From Hippopus hippopus (lineage: Eukaryota > Mollusca > Bivalvia > Cardiida > Cardiidae): 64,000 bases of DNA. The stretch is from NCBI GenBank assembly GCA_946811185.2, contig OX328098.1, positions 26,545,084 to 26,609,083 on the forward strand, in the 5' to 3' direction. The notes beneath the pieces are model-generated. The model was not told where the DNA came from. It saw only the letters and a list, made by a program, of their open reading frames with translations, and ran no database searches. The position numbers were made by a program, and so were the translations under genes. This document shows positions 22,968-32,913 of this stretch, in pieces (the stretch's first letter is position 1; the number at the start of each line of letters is the position of its first letter).

Positions 22968-25900
22968 TTATATTTTATAATGCCCCAAAGCTAGCGTGTC
23001 AATCTTGTTCTCCAAGACAAACCTTTTATCATCACTTGATCCTAACGCTTTTTTGTTTAACTCTTCACTATACATATCATGACCCCTACTTCTTAAAACA
23101 GTCATCTTTCTATACTGGTCCTTTTCTGTAAGCAAACACTCTTTGTAATTACCAAAATTTATCTCTTTCTTGATATACCGCTTTTTTAACACCTTTACAT
23201 CTTTTATCTTCCTCACCATCTGAGGTTTTATAAGCATACATTTTTGCTCCTAGACCAACAAACTCAGTCATAATCTCACCACCTAACTCATCTTTAAACT
23301 TTCCAACTACTCTTGCATTACAATCATTTTTTAAGAAATGATCTTTAGGATAATTGCTTGTATCAAACATTTCAGGTACATCTTTTTCTATATCCTTATA
23401 CAAATTTTTAGTTTCTATTTCAAGAATAAAACTATCTGTATCAGTATAACACATTCTAACCTTTTCACCATACTTAGCTTTAAAGTAATTATAATAAGTT
23501 TTTTGCATATGTGTTTTACTAATATCTAAGATGCTTAATCCTGAGTAAATAGGTTTAATGTATTTTATATCAGTCTTTTTCATGTGTACCGCTGTTAGGT
23601 TTTCATCGAATATTGTTGTGAGGCTATAGTTTGGTTTTGCTACTAATTTCATATAACGCTCTTCATTAGAAACCAGGTGTATCGTTACTCTATTTCTCAA
23701 GTTTTCCATAGTCTTACTGTTTTTCTACTTTTTCTATCTTTAAACGTTCCGGTGCTAAAGGAAAGTCATTGTGTAAATCATGTAATTCTTTAGGATATTC
23801 TAAATCTACTTCTAATATACATGGGATTTTTTGCCAATTTTCTAATTTTTTCTTATTCATCCATTTAAAACCATGAGTAGGAAGAGGATGACTCATTGCC
23901 CAAAGGTAAAGGCTGTTTGCATCTATATATAATAAATATTTTGATGGCTTACTAGGATCATATAATTCGCCCATATCCTCATTATTTGCTTTTCCATATC
24001 TTTTGCTACACATACTAACACCCCCTTTAATACCTAATTCTACCATCAAAAGCATATCAGGATCAGATAAAAGTTCAACGTTTACTTTTGTTATTTTCAA
24101 TGCTGCATCCCAAGCTAAACCAGGAGCAGTATAATACCAACTAGGATCTAAGTCATAGTTTTCACAGCAAACATCTCTAAAGTTTTCGAAAACATCTGCT
24201 AAAAGCAATACATCTATTTTGTTGTAAAGTTCTAAGTAATCCTTAAATGTTTTCATCTTAAAAGCTTTCCAAACCTTTTGCGCATGAGCATAATCTTCAT
24301 CTGTAATTCCTTCTTTGTTTAAACTAGAGTAAAATGCTTCTTTGGGTGGTAATTTCTCTTCTTTAAGTTTATCAAAAGAATCTAGGTACTAATAAGGAAA
24401 AACTCCTTTTCTCCTAACTAACGGTAGTTGTTCTTTAGTGAAATATTTTGCTAAAATTTTTAACTGACTTTCTTGTAAGTTGCTTGAAAGTTTATCCAAA
24501 CTAGAATTCATAAACTTAAAGCTATCAAGAAATCTAATTTTATGGTTTATATTTTCTCCAACCCAAATGTTTTTACTAAAACTAATATACTTCTCTTCAT
24601 TATTTGGAATACAATCAATCTTTCCAGCAGATTTACCAAGACATTTAATAAAAAGATGAGCATCATATCCACTAAGATTATGAAGGTACACAGGTGTGAA
24701 GTTAGGATTTTTAGCTTTTAGGTTACATTCATTATGCGCAGCGCCTCTATATTTACCCGTAAAATGACAATGATCTCTTACTCTATAATTAACATGATTA
24801 AATTTTCCACCACAAATCCAACAATGTGTTTGTTGTGTATGTTTTATTTTTTCCTCTATTGTTATTTCAATAGGCTTTGGGTTTTGGTGGTACCGTTGAT
24901 GAATTTCTTGTATATCATCTTTTAACCAGTATATAAAAACTTCCTCAGCATTTTCTCCAGTATAACTTCTTTCTATAGGAGCACACACAGTATCATCAAA
25001 ACATTTTATAATATAGGAAAAACTGCAAGGTATATGCTTTTGACGTTGTATAGTATAACTTTTTTCCGGGTTTGGTTGGCATGTGTATATTGGTTCTAAA
25101 ACACTTTCAAAATAAGCATATACAACAAAGGGACCCGAAGTTTTCTAGCATGGTTTTCAAAAGCTAACATGGTACCTGGTTTTGGCATTTCTAAAATAAT
25201 AGGTTCATGTTCATTACAGTATCGCATATGTTTCTCTAAAAGTTCTTTACTACCAAAATGATTCATACATCGTTTACAATATTCCATACCGCCATTGTTA
25301 GTTACTTGTTTTCTCACTAAACTATTAAATTTCTTTATGAGAGCATAGTGCATGTTTTCCTCATCTTTAATAAAAAGAAGGTCAATATGATTACTTTTTT
25401 CATCTTTTGTAAGCCTAAGAGGATAAATATATTTCTTTATTTTCTCATACCCATACACGTTTACACTAATTTCTGAATTTTGTTTTTCAAACTTATCTAT
25501 ATCTTTAAACGAAACAGGATACTCTATTCCCTCCATTTTTACACTACTTTCCTTTGCTTGCAAATCCTTGTCAACTCTCTCTGCATTATGCTCTTTAGGG
25601 TTTAGCGCTCTCAAAACACACCATAAAAAGCATTTGTCATCTTTATTTTTCATATTGATAACTGCTTTTTTGTTAACAATCCATTTTGGTAAAGGTAAGT
25701 GGCCATTAGCTCTTAAAGGAATATAAGCAGCTGTGTGTAATTCTAACCGCACTACACTTCCAAAAGTCCAACCACTACCTTCTCTTTGAAATTTAGCTAA
25801 ATTTTCTAAAGCTTCATCTATCATTTCATTCAACAAATCCTCTATTTCTCTCCTGTTTAAATTTAAATGTTGTTTACTATGGAAAGCACGTTCAATAGGA

Positions 25901-26322
25901 CCTTGGTCAAGATCTGTCATTTTCCATAATTTACACCTAAATACAAGTTTTACCTTTGTTTGTAAATTATATTGAAGAGTATTTATAAGAGGTATCCACG
26001 TTTCTGCGAAAAATTTCTGTGGGCTATAATTTTCTCTACCCTCTATAACATGTTGAGCGGCATACTCTCTAAATGCGGATTGTGTAAGTCTAATCTCAAA
26101 CGGTTGTATTGGAGGGTAATTTTCTCTAACATGATTAACAATTTCATCCAACGCTTGTGGTATTTGCGTTGGTTCCACATTACCGGTTAACCAATTACCA
26201 AAATCAGTTATTCTTCTTTGTATGGATTCCGGTATGGCAGCTGTGGCTAGTCGTCTTGCTCCTGAGTAAACATTAGACGCAGCTCGTCTAGCTATGTTTG
26301 TAAATCTATTAAACAAACTCAT
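22968..26322 (-). pseudogene. Protein-primed DNA polymerase B, broken
   Basis: Replicative polymerase of the element, with 3'-5' exonuclease and palm domains. From the N-terminus: CFLWCVLRAL block, a C2-type zinc knuckle (YCKRCMNHFGSKEL...HMRYC), a CWICGGKF...RDHCHFTGKYRG zinc module, exo II (YLHNLSGYDAHLF), exo III-like region (YNKIDVLLLADVFENF), motif A (YIDANSLYLWAM) and motif C (MCYTDTDSFI). Lesions: frameshift near 25125; the acidic residue of exo I appears as Tyr (YAYFES); in-frame TAG at 24389-24391; a deletion at about 23710 joining the region after motif A directly to MENLRNRV, so the palm motif B segment is missing; and a frameshift near 23180 by a homopolymer. Start ATG at 26322 with TATATAAAA directly upstream. 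Confidence 0.95.
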
Positions 26323-26361
26323 TTTTATATATAAAATAAAAAACTTAATCTAATTTCATAA

Positions 26362-26392
26362 AATTTTATTATGACAATGTCATAATAAAATT
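26362..26392. other. AT palindrome, 14-bp perfect arms
   Basis: Arms 26362-26375 and 26379-26392 with a 3-nt loop, between the PolB start and the stop of the next gene. Confidence 0.7.
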
Positions 26393-26738
26393 ACTGAATG
26401 TTAATCTTATATTTATCTTTCCAAACCCTTCCATTCCAGTTCACAATCGTTTGAGGGCAATGATCTATAAATTTACCCGCCTTATAAACCGATGGAAAGG
26501 TTTTTATTTCACCAGTTTTAACATTCTCTAAACTAACTTTTTTTGGAATAAGCATAATAGTTTTTAATTTATCAAATCTAGGGTCGTTACTTCTTTCTTT
26601 TTTAGGTGCTACAGGTGACTCCTCTGGGAACAAACCATGTTCTTTCACCAAATCAACTAACCGTTTTTTATCCCAGTAAGAGTGAAATTTTATATTATTT
26701 TCTTGAAGAATTTTTTTTAAATCTGTAATCTTTATCAT
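26391..26738 (-). CDS. SAP-like / NUMOD1-like DNA-binding protein (115 aa)
   Basis: Residues 1-40 (ITDLKKILQENNIKF...KKRLVDLVKEHGL) have the two-helix look of a SAP domain, which binds DNA. Residues about 68-112 (SLENVKTGEIKTFPSVYKAG, then KFI...TIVNWNGRVWKDKY) match the pattern of NUMOD1, a small helix-turn-helix module otherwise found at the C-terminus of phage and organelle homing endonucleases. There is no nuclease domain. The frame is intact with TATATAAAA before the ATG. A DNA-binding or transcription role is inferred, not shown. Confidence 0.6.
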   Translation of the reverse strand: MIKITDLKKILQENNIKFHSYWDKKRLVDLVKEHGLFPEESPVAPKKERSNDPRFDKLKTIMLIPKKVSLENVKTGEIKTFPSVYKAGKFIDHCPQTIVNWNGRVWKDKYKINIQ

Positions 26739-26760
26739 TTTTATATAAGAAAAAAATATC

Positions 26761-28034
26761 TTAATACATTACACTCATTTTATTTCCATCAGACTGAAAG
26801 TTAATTAACCTATCACTAATAATAACAGCATATGCCTCAGTGTCTGCAGTTACATTTGCACCGAAATTTGCCTTAATTTGGATATCAGTAACAGAATATT
26901 TTAATCTCACTCTGCTTGGAAACATCGAACAAAAATAAAGGATAAAGCGTTTTAGACTCTGTAGGAGTGAAATTAGGATTCGACACCAACTCATCCATAT
27001 TATAAAACTTAGATCTAAATAGAGCAGCATCACCATAAGCTCTACTAAATTGTTGTCTAGCAAAGATTGTAGTCAACTGCAGGATACCTAGTGGAGTTTA
27101 ACATAACATAAATATTTTTAACATCTACATTGTTGAATATAGGTGGATTTTGCGCTTGATTACCAATTTTATCAGTCTGAAAGCCTACAATGATAAAACG
27201 TGTTACCTCGGGAGATGATTTAACTGAAAGTCTCCAGGTAAATGTTGTTGACTGAGGAACTGAAATGGAGTCGCATTGTAGCATCCTATATCCAACTGGT
27301 ATTTTTTCTTTCTTCTCGATAATTTTATAAAGTGCCATCTTCTCATTATCCGCAGGTAGCAAGTGAGGCATAAACCAAGATATTTTATCCAATGTAATTT
27401 TACCAGCATCAACACCATTAGCTCTAAAAATCGCATCCTCATCATCATTTCTTGTCAAGGTGAGAGTTTGCTTCATTCCATACAATATCTTATCATAATC
27501 TTCACACAAACCAAATATATGTTTTAATGGAACTCTAAAGCTAAATGTTCCCTTTGGATCAGAATTATTAATGATGTATAATTTTCTTGCAGTCCAACCC
27601 ACGTTTTGAGCAATTGCTGTAGTTAATGTATCCTTATACCAACATTGATTTAACCCCTTTGATTTGGAAAAATCATCTGGATGTTTTAACAACCCAAGCA
27701 TTGTAGTAGCTTGACCAGGATGTGTTAAGGATTCAATATCCATTCCTGAAAGTTGATACCTAATATTTTTAAACAGGTGCATCATGGCGTTGTTTGTTAG
27801 AGAAATGTTGTCAGCATTTGCGTAAGCTGTTCCATTAGCCTTTGTTAAACGGCCTTCAATAAGTAAATAGCTCTCACTAGGATGTGTAAAAATATCTTGA
27901 GTTTCAATGCTAATCCTAATATCTCCTCCTGAGTTGTTGAGATTAGCACCTGTGATCGGTTCATACTCATGGTGTTCATACTCATCAATACTATCGTCTT
28001 TTAAAATTGGGTCGGTGATTTTTAAGATGTCCAT
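26761..28034 (-). pseudogene. Major capsid protein candidate, two frameshifts
   Basis: About 425 codons. N-terminal part: SGGDIRISIETQDIFTHPSE, then a YLLIEGRLTKANGTAY block and LTNNAMMHLFKNIRYQL, the arrangement of Polinton double jelly-roll capsid proteins and of the F54H12.2-like proteins of invertebrates. The frame shifts near 27070 and again near 26925, and the final part ends ...SDGNKMSVMY. By order it lies between PolB and the other virion genes. Double jelly-roll assignment is from pattern and position only; a structural search would settle it. Confidence 0.72.
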
Positions 28035-28044
28035 TTTATTATTG

Positions 28045-28076
28045 CAATTATAATTTTTAAATAAAAATTATAATTG
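28045..28076. other. AT palindrome, 14-bp perfect arms
   Basis: CAATTATAATTTTT and its inverse with a 4-nt loop, directly upstream of the capsid gene start and downstream of which the 28088 gene ends. Confidence 0.7.
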
Positions 28077-28087
28077 TGTACTTTACT

Positions 28088-28450
28088 CTAAATCTCTAAC
28101 CAAAGCTGGGCGAAAGACTTATTTTCATCATTAACAAACACACCTTTAAGTTTAATGCTTTTTGCGGTATCTATTTTAGTTTTAGTTTTAGGATAAACTC
28201 TATTACCGTATACAAGTGTTATTTGGGGTATATTCCACTCTTGTAAACGCTCATTCACCTTTTCCTCAATCTCTTTCATCATGATTACTTCTTCAGGAGA
28301 TAACTTCACAATGGCTTTTTTATAACCATATTTTGTGTTATTAATTTCAAGGATTTCACAATCTTCTAATTTTAACGATGCACCTACTATAGTAATAGAA
28401 CTAGTATTGTATTTTTTATAATCTACACGGTTAAATTTTAATTCTGGCAT
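28088..28450 (-). CDS. Unknown small Polinton protein (120 aa)
   Basis: Intact frame, ATG at 28450. Beta-rich N-terminus (SSITIVGASLKLEDCEILEI), a charged helix (SPEEVIMMKEIEEKVNERLQ) and a C-terminal KGVFVNDENKSFAQLWLEI. The pattern could suit a small OB-like or single-strand DNA-binding protein, but I see no diagnostic residue. Function not assigned. Confidence 0.6.
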   Translation of the reverse strand: MPELKFNRVDYKKYNTSSITIVGASLKLEDCEILEINNTKYGYKKAIVKLSPEEVIMMKEIEEKVNERLQEWNIPQITLVYGNRVYPKTKTKIDTAKSIKLKGVFVNDENKSFAQLWLEI

Positions 28451-28499
28451 TTTCTTTTTTAAGTAATATTTTTTTCCTTAACTTATTTTTATTTTTTCT

Positions 28500-28899
28500 T
28501 CATACTACTTTAATACCTGCCCCACTGTTTAATTTTTTAACTAAGTCTTGAATAGCTATTGCACTTCCATCTATTAATGTATTAATGTCTTGCGTTGTAG
28601 GGGTATCAGCGGGTTTTGGGGTTGTGCTATATTTTTGTAAAATTTTCTTTGATTTTGGTGTTAAATCTTTTGTAACTAATTTTTTTCCTGCGTCTACAGC
28701 TGTACTCTTTCCAACCTCTAAAGCCTTTTTTGCTCCTTCCTTAGCTACACTCTTTCCCACATCAAGGGCAGAAGATGCTATTTGTTTAGCCGCGCTACTT
28801 GTAAAAAGCCTCGCTAAAAAGTAAGCAATACTATCAAAAATTCCAGAACCACCGTATGAATATTTTTTTTTTAAATCCGTGTTTTTTAGTGATAATCAT
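28500..28899 (-). pseudogene. Small basic/hydrophobic virion-type protein, frameshift in A10 run
   Basis: ATG at 28899 gives a basic start (MIITKKHGFKKK). The frame is lost in a ten-base homopolymer (28863-28872) and resumes as YSYGGSGIFDSIAYFLARLF followed by alanine- and lysine-rich repeats (ALDVGKSVAKEGAKKALEVG KS). Basic tail, Gly-rich hinge and amphipathic helix resemble minor virion proteins of adenovirus-like viruses. The homopolymer change could be a sequencing error, in which case the gene is intact at about 133 aa. Confidence 0.5.
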
Positions 28900-28901
28900 T
28901 T

Positions 28902-29766
28902 TTATACTATAGACATTAAATTCTTATAAGCGTGTGAATCTAAAACACCTTGTCTTTTTAATTCGTCACAAATGCTCACTAACTCGTTTCTTACACCTGT
29001 GTTGCCTGCTTTTTTACTTGCCAACAGTAGGTCTAGTCTTTTTATTAATGCGTTAGGGTCACACGGGATAACAACGATACCCATTCCTGTTATATACTCA
29101 ATCCTGTTTTTCCAAATATTAGATAGTATTCTATCCCATTTATCACTTTTACTGGCACTAGGTCTCTTTTGGCTTGAATCATAATTTCGATAAATAGCAT
29201 TTGTTTTTATCATCATCTTTGCGTAATTATCATAATCATCCTCATTAAAAATACTTTCTTTCGGGTTCTTAGATATGATTAACTCCCATAGACCAGGTGT
29301 TCCTTTATATACATCATTACCAATTATAATATCATTTTCATCAAACATTACTAGTTTGTTACCAATATATAATTTACCACTACTTTCATCATACCTTACT
29401 CCAAATTTTGTATGTTATATCCTTATTGCCAAGCCCCATTAAATAATCCTTCGCTATTTCTCCAAGATCTTTTCCTTGTTTTTCTAATGCTTGTTCAATA
29501 GCCTTTTTAGTTTGGTCTGGAAAAGTAATAGCTTGCGGTAAGTTTTCTACGCCTTCTTTAATAGGTTTAAGTCCTTCTGTAATCTCCTTTGTTGTAGCTT
29601 TTTGTGTTTCCGTAATAGGTTTAAAAAACTTCGAAAGATCTGTTTAAAGTTGCTGTTCACCTGTTCTCTCTGCTAGTAGATTATCCCGAATATTCGTTTT
29701 TGTTTCAAGATACTCCTTTACAATTAAGTCCCTTTTTGCAGGATCAGTGATTTTTAAAAAAGACAT
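28902..29766 (-). pseudogene. Conserved Polinton protein with coiled coil; stop and frameshift
   Basis: ATG at 29766 (MSFLKITDPAKRDLIVKEYL). TAA at 29644-29646 breaks it at codon 41, and the frame then runs on to near 29405, where a shift leads into the frame ending at 28902. The middle is helical (ITEGLKPIKEGVENLPQAIT), and the C-terminal half has a KLYIGNKLV...GNDVYKGTPGLWELI block followed by a helical end. I have seen this layout in Polintons of other invertebrates but know no function. Its stop lies 2 nt from the start of the 28899 gene. Confidence 0.65.
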
Positions 29767-29807
29767 TTTTTTATTACTAAAATAATTTTTTATCTCAGTT
29801 TTAGAGT

Positions 29808-29846
29808 ATAGTTTTTAGCATAGTTTTTAGCATAGTTTTTAACATA
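29808..29846. repeat. 12-bp tandem repeat, three units
   Basis: TAGTTTTTAGCA repeated three times between two minus-strand genes, in a gap of about 120 bp. Confidence 0.7.
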
Positions 29847-29887
29847 TTTCATAACTAAAGCTGCATGAAAACTTTATTTTTGGTCTT

Positions 29888-30567
29888 TTAATATTCAAGC
29901 GCCCCGCCGTGACTCTTTTCAACCAGCCTCCGAAAGGAGTCCCTTTGCTCACGCCTCCCTCTCTCAATTAAACTTTCTTCATTTTCAGTAGATATCTTTT
30001 TCTTAGTCTTTGTTCTTCTTTCATCCTTCATCTTCTTATACTTCTCTTGTTCTTCCATGATAAGTTTAAACTCTTCATTTGATATATGATTGTCAACTAA
30101 AGCTTTGGATATATGTGAAGCAATTGTATCAAGCTTAGCATCAGCTATCATTCTAATCTTTTGATGTTTTTCTCCCTTTGTTTTTGAATTTCTTACTACA
30201 TATTTACCTACCATTGATAATAATCGGTTCCTGCACTTGTAATTTCTAAACCCAATGCTACTGGTACCGCTACAACTGTACCTAATAATATGGCTCCCCC
30301 AACACCAGAAGCCATTGTTAAACCAATTAATGCTGTATCAATATTATCAACAACTCTTGCGGCTCTAAAATATTTCTTTGCTAGGGCTTCTCTTTTTTGA
30401 ACTTCATTCTCAAGAAACTTTTGTACCTCGGATATCTTTTGTAAACGGTAGGAATGACCTTTGTCATCTTGTGACATCATTTCAATAGATGGGGCTGAAG
30501 GTGTATTACTTTCTTTAGGTAACGAAGGATATACTTTATTAGGATGTTTTTGATCTATATCTGTCAT
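29888..30567 (-). pseudogene. Conserved Polinton membrane protein, one frameshift
   Basis: ATG at 30567. The first 75 residues are polar with a helix (LQKISEVQKFLENEVQKREA). Then RAARVVDNIDTALIGLTMAS and GVGGAILLGTVVAVPVALGL form two closely spaced hydrophobic segments. A one-base shift near 30212, right after the second segment, moves to the frame that runs to 29888: KIRMIADAKLDTIASHISKA and then a very charged tail. The joined length is about 226 aa. The layout is typical of a conserved Polinton/invertebrate hypothetical family; virion membrane or host membrane role is only a guess. Confidence 0.62.
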
Positions 30568-30575
30568 TTTTTATT

Positions 30576-30589
30576 AAAATTATAATTTT
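30576..30589. other. 14-bp AT palindrome
   Basis: AAAATTATAATTTT in the 27-bp gap between the 30567 start and the 30595 stop. Confidence 0.5.
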
Positions 30590-30594
30590 TTATC

Positions 30595-30972
30595 TCAAGA
30601 TTGCAAGTATTTTAGATAGCAAAATAACTCACCCTCAGGTATTTCAAATGGTTTTTGTGAGAAATTATAAATGTAGACTAAGATATCGTTAGTCTCATTA
30701 TCAAGATGTGTTCCATTAAGAATGGTTAAACTATCTTTCCATTTATTACTAACAGATATCACTACAACTCCTTGTGTAGTTATATAACCAAATCCTAGCG
30801 AAAGTCTCAAACCATCACGAGGAGGAATCTTAATAGGTACTTGTGAGTATATTTTCCATTTTAAAGGATCCTGCTTTAAGGGAGGATAATCAGCGTGTAA
30901 GTTAGGTTTCCAAAATATAGTTTTATGTTGATTAGTAATATTAGGTTTTATACCAAATTTGTGTATATCCAT
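30595..30972 (-). CDS. dUTPase-fold-like protein A (125 aa)
   Basis: Intact. The run IKIPPRDGLRLSLGFGYITT...VVVISVSNKWKDSL, then ILNGTHLDNETNDILVYIYN and FSQKPFEIPEGELFCYL follows the strand order of trimeric dUTPases (nucleotide-loop N-G, then D-x-x-x-x-D-I.V.I.N and I..G). The catalytic Asp/Tyr and uracil-binding details are not kept, so enzyme activity is doubtful. A similar protein follows upstream at 31032, suggesting a duplication. Adenoviruses reuse a dUTPase fold in E4 proteins; a comparable non-enzymatic use is possible here. Confidence 0.5.
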   Translation of the reverse strand: MDIHKFGIKPNITNQHKTIFWKPNLHADYPPLKQDPLKWKIYSQVPIKIPPRDGLRLSLGFGYITTQGVVVISVSNKWKDSLTILNGTHLDNETNDILVYIYNFSQKPFEIPEGELFCYLKYLQS

Positions 30973-30985
30973 TTTTATTTTTACT

Positions 30986-31019
30986 TGTTACAAATAATAT
31001 TTAAATATTATTTATAACA
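30986..31019. other. AT palindrome, 34 bp with one mismatch
   Basis: Perfect 22-bp core AAATAATATTTAAATATTATTT with further pairing outside, between the two dUTPase-like genes. Confidence 0.7.
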
Positions 31020-31031
31020 TTACAACATAAC

Positions 31032-31433
31032 TTAATCATTACTTATATAATCATGATGTCCATCATCATAAAAAACAAAAAATAAAGGTTCATTTTTTGC
31101 GATAGTAATCTTTTTATCAGAAATATTTTTTATAATTACAAATATATCATCTCTTGTACCAAATTTTGGGTCTGCCTCATGTATTAGACCTTTTAAGAAT
31201 AAATTATCTTTAAGTATACTTGCAATATTACCACAACCTCTTAAAATACACCCAAGCCCAAGTTGCAATCTTATACTTTTTCCAGGTTGTAGTATTATTT
31301 CATTTTGTGAATATACTTCCCATATAATATCTGCTATATTTTTAGGTGGATATTCCAAATATTGGAAAGGAAGCCATATTACTTCTTTTATATTTTCATT
31401 AATTCGAAAATCACCACTATTTCTACGTATCAT
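31032..31433 (-). CDS. dUTPase-fold-like protein B (133 aa)
   Basis: Intact. Aligns along its length with the 30595 protein: (V/I)YSQ..I.(L/I).P(G/R)....RL.LG.G.I, then L.G..(H/L)(E/D)....DI.V.I.N.S.K...I...E. The kept pattern is the buried core of a dUTPase-like fold, while active-site positions are absent (for example KGLIHEADPKFGTRDDIFVI). The pair is in tandem on the minus strand, 59 bp apart. Confidence 0.5.
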   Translation of the reverse strand: MIRRNSGDFRINENIKEVIWLPFQYLEYPPKNIADIIWEVYSQNEIILQPGKSIRLQLGLGCILRGCGNIASILKDNLFLKGLIHEADPKFGTRDDIFVIIKNISDKKITIAKNEPLFFVFYDDGHHDYISND

Positions 31434-31470
31434 TTTTTAATTATGTATTATTTTTTTATATTAATATTTT

Positions 31471-32055
31471 TTATAAGATAGCTCCTAAAATAGGTATATT
31501 AGCAAATGGACTATTAGGTCCAAGCAAAAGTCCTTTTCCATCATGCATTTTTCCTCCTTGTTTTAAATACAGTCCATCACCAACAGACCCTAATCCTTTA
31601 CCTTTGTATGGCTTTAAGTATAATCCAGATCCATCAGTTTCCACTTGACAAACGCATCCTCCTTTTTTAAGATAAAGACCTGACCCCATTGCTTTTTGTA
31701 CTCCTGATTGAGCTAATCCAGAAAGAGCACCAACACCTAAAGCTGGTAAAACGGTTTTTGCAATCATTGGTAAAGCTCTAGCAGCCAACCCGGCCAACAT
31801 TCCGAGAAAACCTCCCTCTATTTTCATATTATGTTTAAGTTGTTTTGCAGTCATTTTAATCGTTACACCTTTACCACTCTCATAGGCTTTAGCTATTTTT
31901 TTTGCTTGTGAATTGGTAATTGCTAAAACATCATTACCTTGTAAATCTTCATGGCCTAAACGAATACTTACTGGACAACCAGCTTTAACAGCATATTAAA
32001 GCTTTTGCTTTTGTCCTTCAGATATATTTACTTTAACAGTAGTGTAACTTGTCAT
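31471..32055 (-). pseudogene. Virion core-like protein with GLYLK repeats; in-frame TAA
   Basis: ATG at 32055 (MTSYTTVKVNISEGQKQKL), TAA at 31996-31998 as codon 20, then open to 31471, 194 codons in total. After a soluble N-terminal part comes MKIEGGFLGMLAGLAARALP, with IEGG/F matching the cleavage pattern of adenovirus-type proteases, then a hydrophobic amphipathic segment and four GLYLK-like repeats (GSGLYLKKGG, GSGLYLKPYKG, GDGLYLKQGG, KGLLLGP). The layout recalls adenovirus minor core proteins cut by adenain. Role inferred. Confidence 0.65.
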
Positions 32056-32080
32056 TTTTATATATAATTCTTTTTTTATT

Positions 32081-32854
32081 TTATCTCGCTTCTCTAATAT
32101 GGAATCTAATTGTTAAATTTTCACCTCTAAGATTTAGTAAATTGCCATCTTGGTCTGTAATATTTACCTCTAGACTATGTATTTCGTGTAATGTTAATGG
32201 TAAGTATACTAAATTAAGTGGTGACTCAATTATTTTATATCCAGGTGCAACATCTGGGAAAAAAGAGTAAATAGTGTTTTTTGTTGAACCATTAACATAA
32301 CTTCCTGAAATAATATCTATGTTAACAAGCAAACTGTTTATACTAAGAATGTTTACTACATTCTCTGACTCGTGAAATCCTTGTGTATATTCAGCGTGAG
32401 TAAATCCTAAAACTTTAGCAGTAGAGTTAGGTTGATTAAAATCTACTTGACAACCATCTTCTAAAGTAAGAACAGACTTCAGGGTATTGGTGTTTGCAGA
32501 AATGTTAATATAATACCCTTCACTAACTTCATCGTAATGACCTGTTTTTCTCATTTCCTGGTGAATGGTATCATTAATGTCAACAAGGTCATAACTTCCT
32601 TCAGGTATTTTTATTTTAATCCATGAGGTACCATTGTCTGGAGAATAAACAAATATGTTGTTTGTTGCATCAATGTTTGGAAAAGAGTAGTAAGTTTCAA
32701 GGTTTACTAAAGCTATCTCGTATTTTTTATCCTTTTCCAGCTGAATTGGTGGATTAAACCTTGTTCTAAAACGTGTTTTGTTGTCGCTTACTATAATTTG
32801 AAATGATGTTTTGTGGGTTGTATTTTTTACAATTTGTTCTAAAAGATCTTCCAT
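32081..32854 (-). CDS. Minor capsid (penton) protein candidate (257 aa)
   Basis: Intact, ATG at 32854. KYEIALVNLETYYSFPNIDA and IKIPEGSYDLVDINDTIHQE are conserved blocks of Polinton minor capsid proteins. Sequence is beta-rich throughout, with a final NITDQDGNLLNLRGENLTIR FHI strand pattern, as expected for a single jelly-roll vertex protein. Position between the core-like gene and the ATPase agrees with other Polintons. Subunit role at the capsid vertex is inferred from the family. Confidence 0.7.
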   Translation of the reverse strand: MEDLLEQIVKNTTHKTSFQIIVSDNKTRFRTRFNPPIQLEKDKKYEIALVNLETYYSFPNIDATNNIFVYSPDNGTSWIKIKIPEGSYDLVDINDTIHQEMRKTGHYDEVSEGYYINISANTNTLKSVLTLEDGCQVDFNQPNSTAKVLGFTHAEYTQGFHESENVVNILSINSLLVNIDIISGSYVNGSTKNTIYSFFPDVAPGYKIIESPLNLVYLPLTLHEIHSLEVNITDQDGNLLNLRGENLTIRFHIREAR

Positions 32855-32868
32855 TTTTTAAAGTATGA

Positions 32869-32900
32869 AATATAATATTTATCTGTGTAAATATTATATT
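32869..32900. other. AT palindrome, 13-bp perfect arms
   Basis: AATATAATATTTA and its inverse around a 6-nt loop, between the penton start and the 32914 stop. Confidence 0.7.
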
Positions 32901-32913
32901 CTGGGAAAAATAT

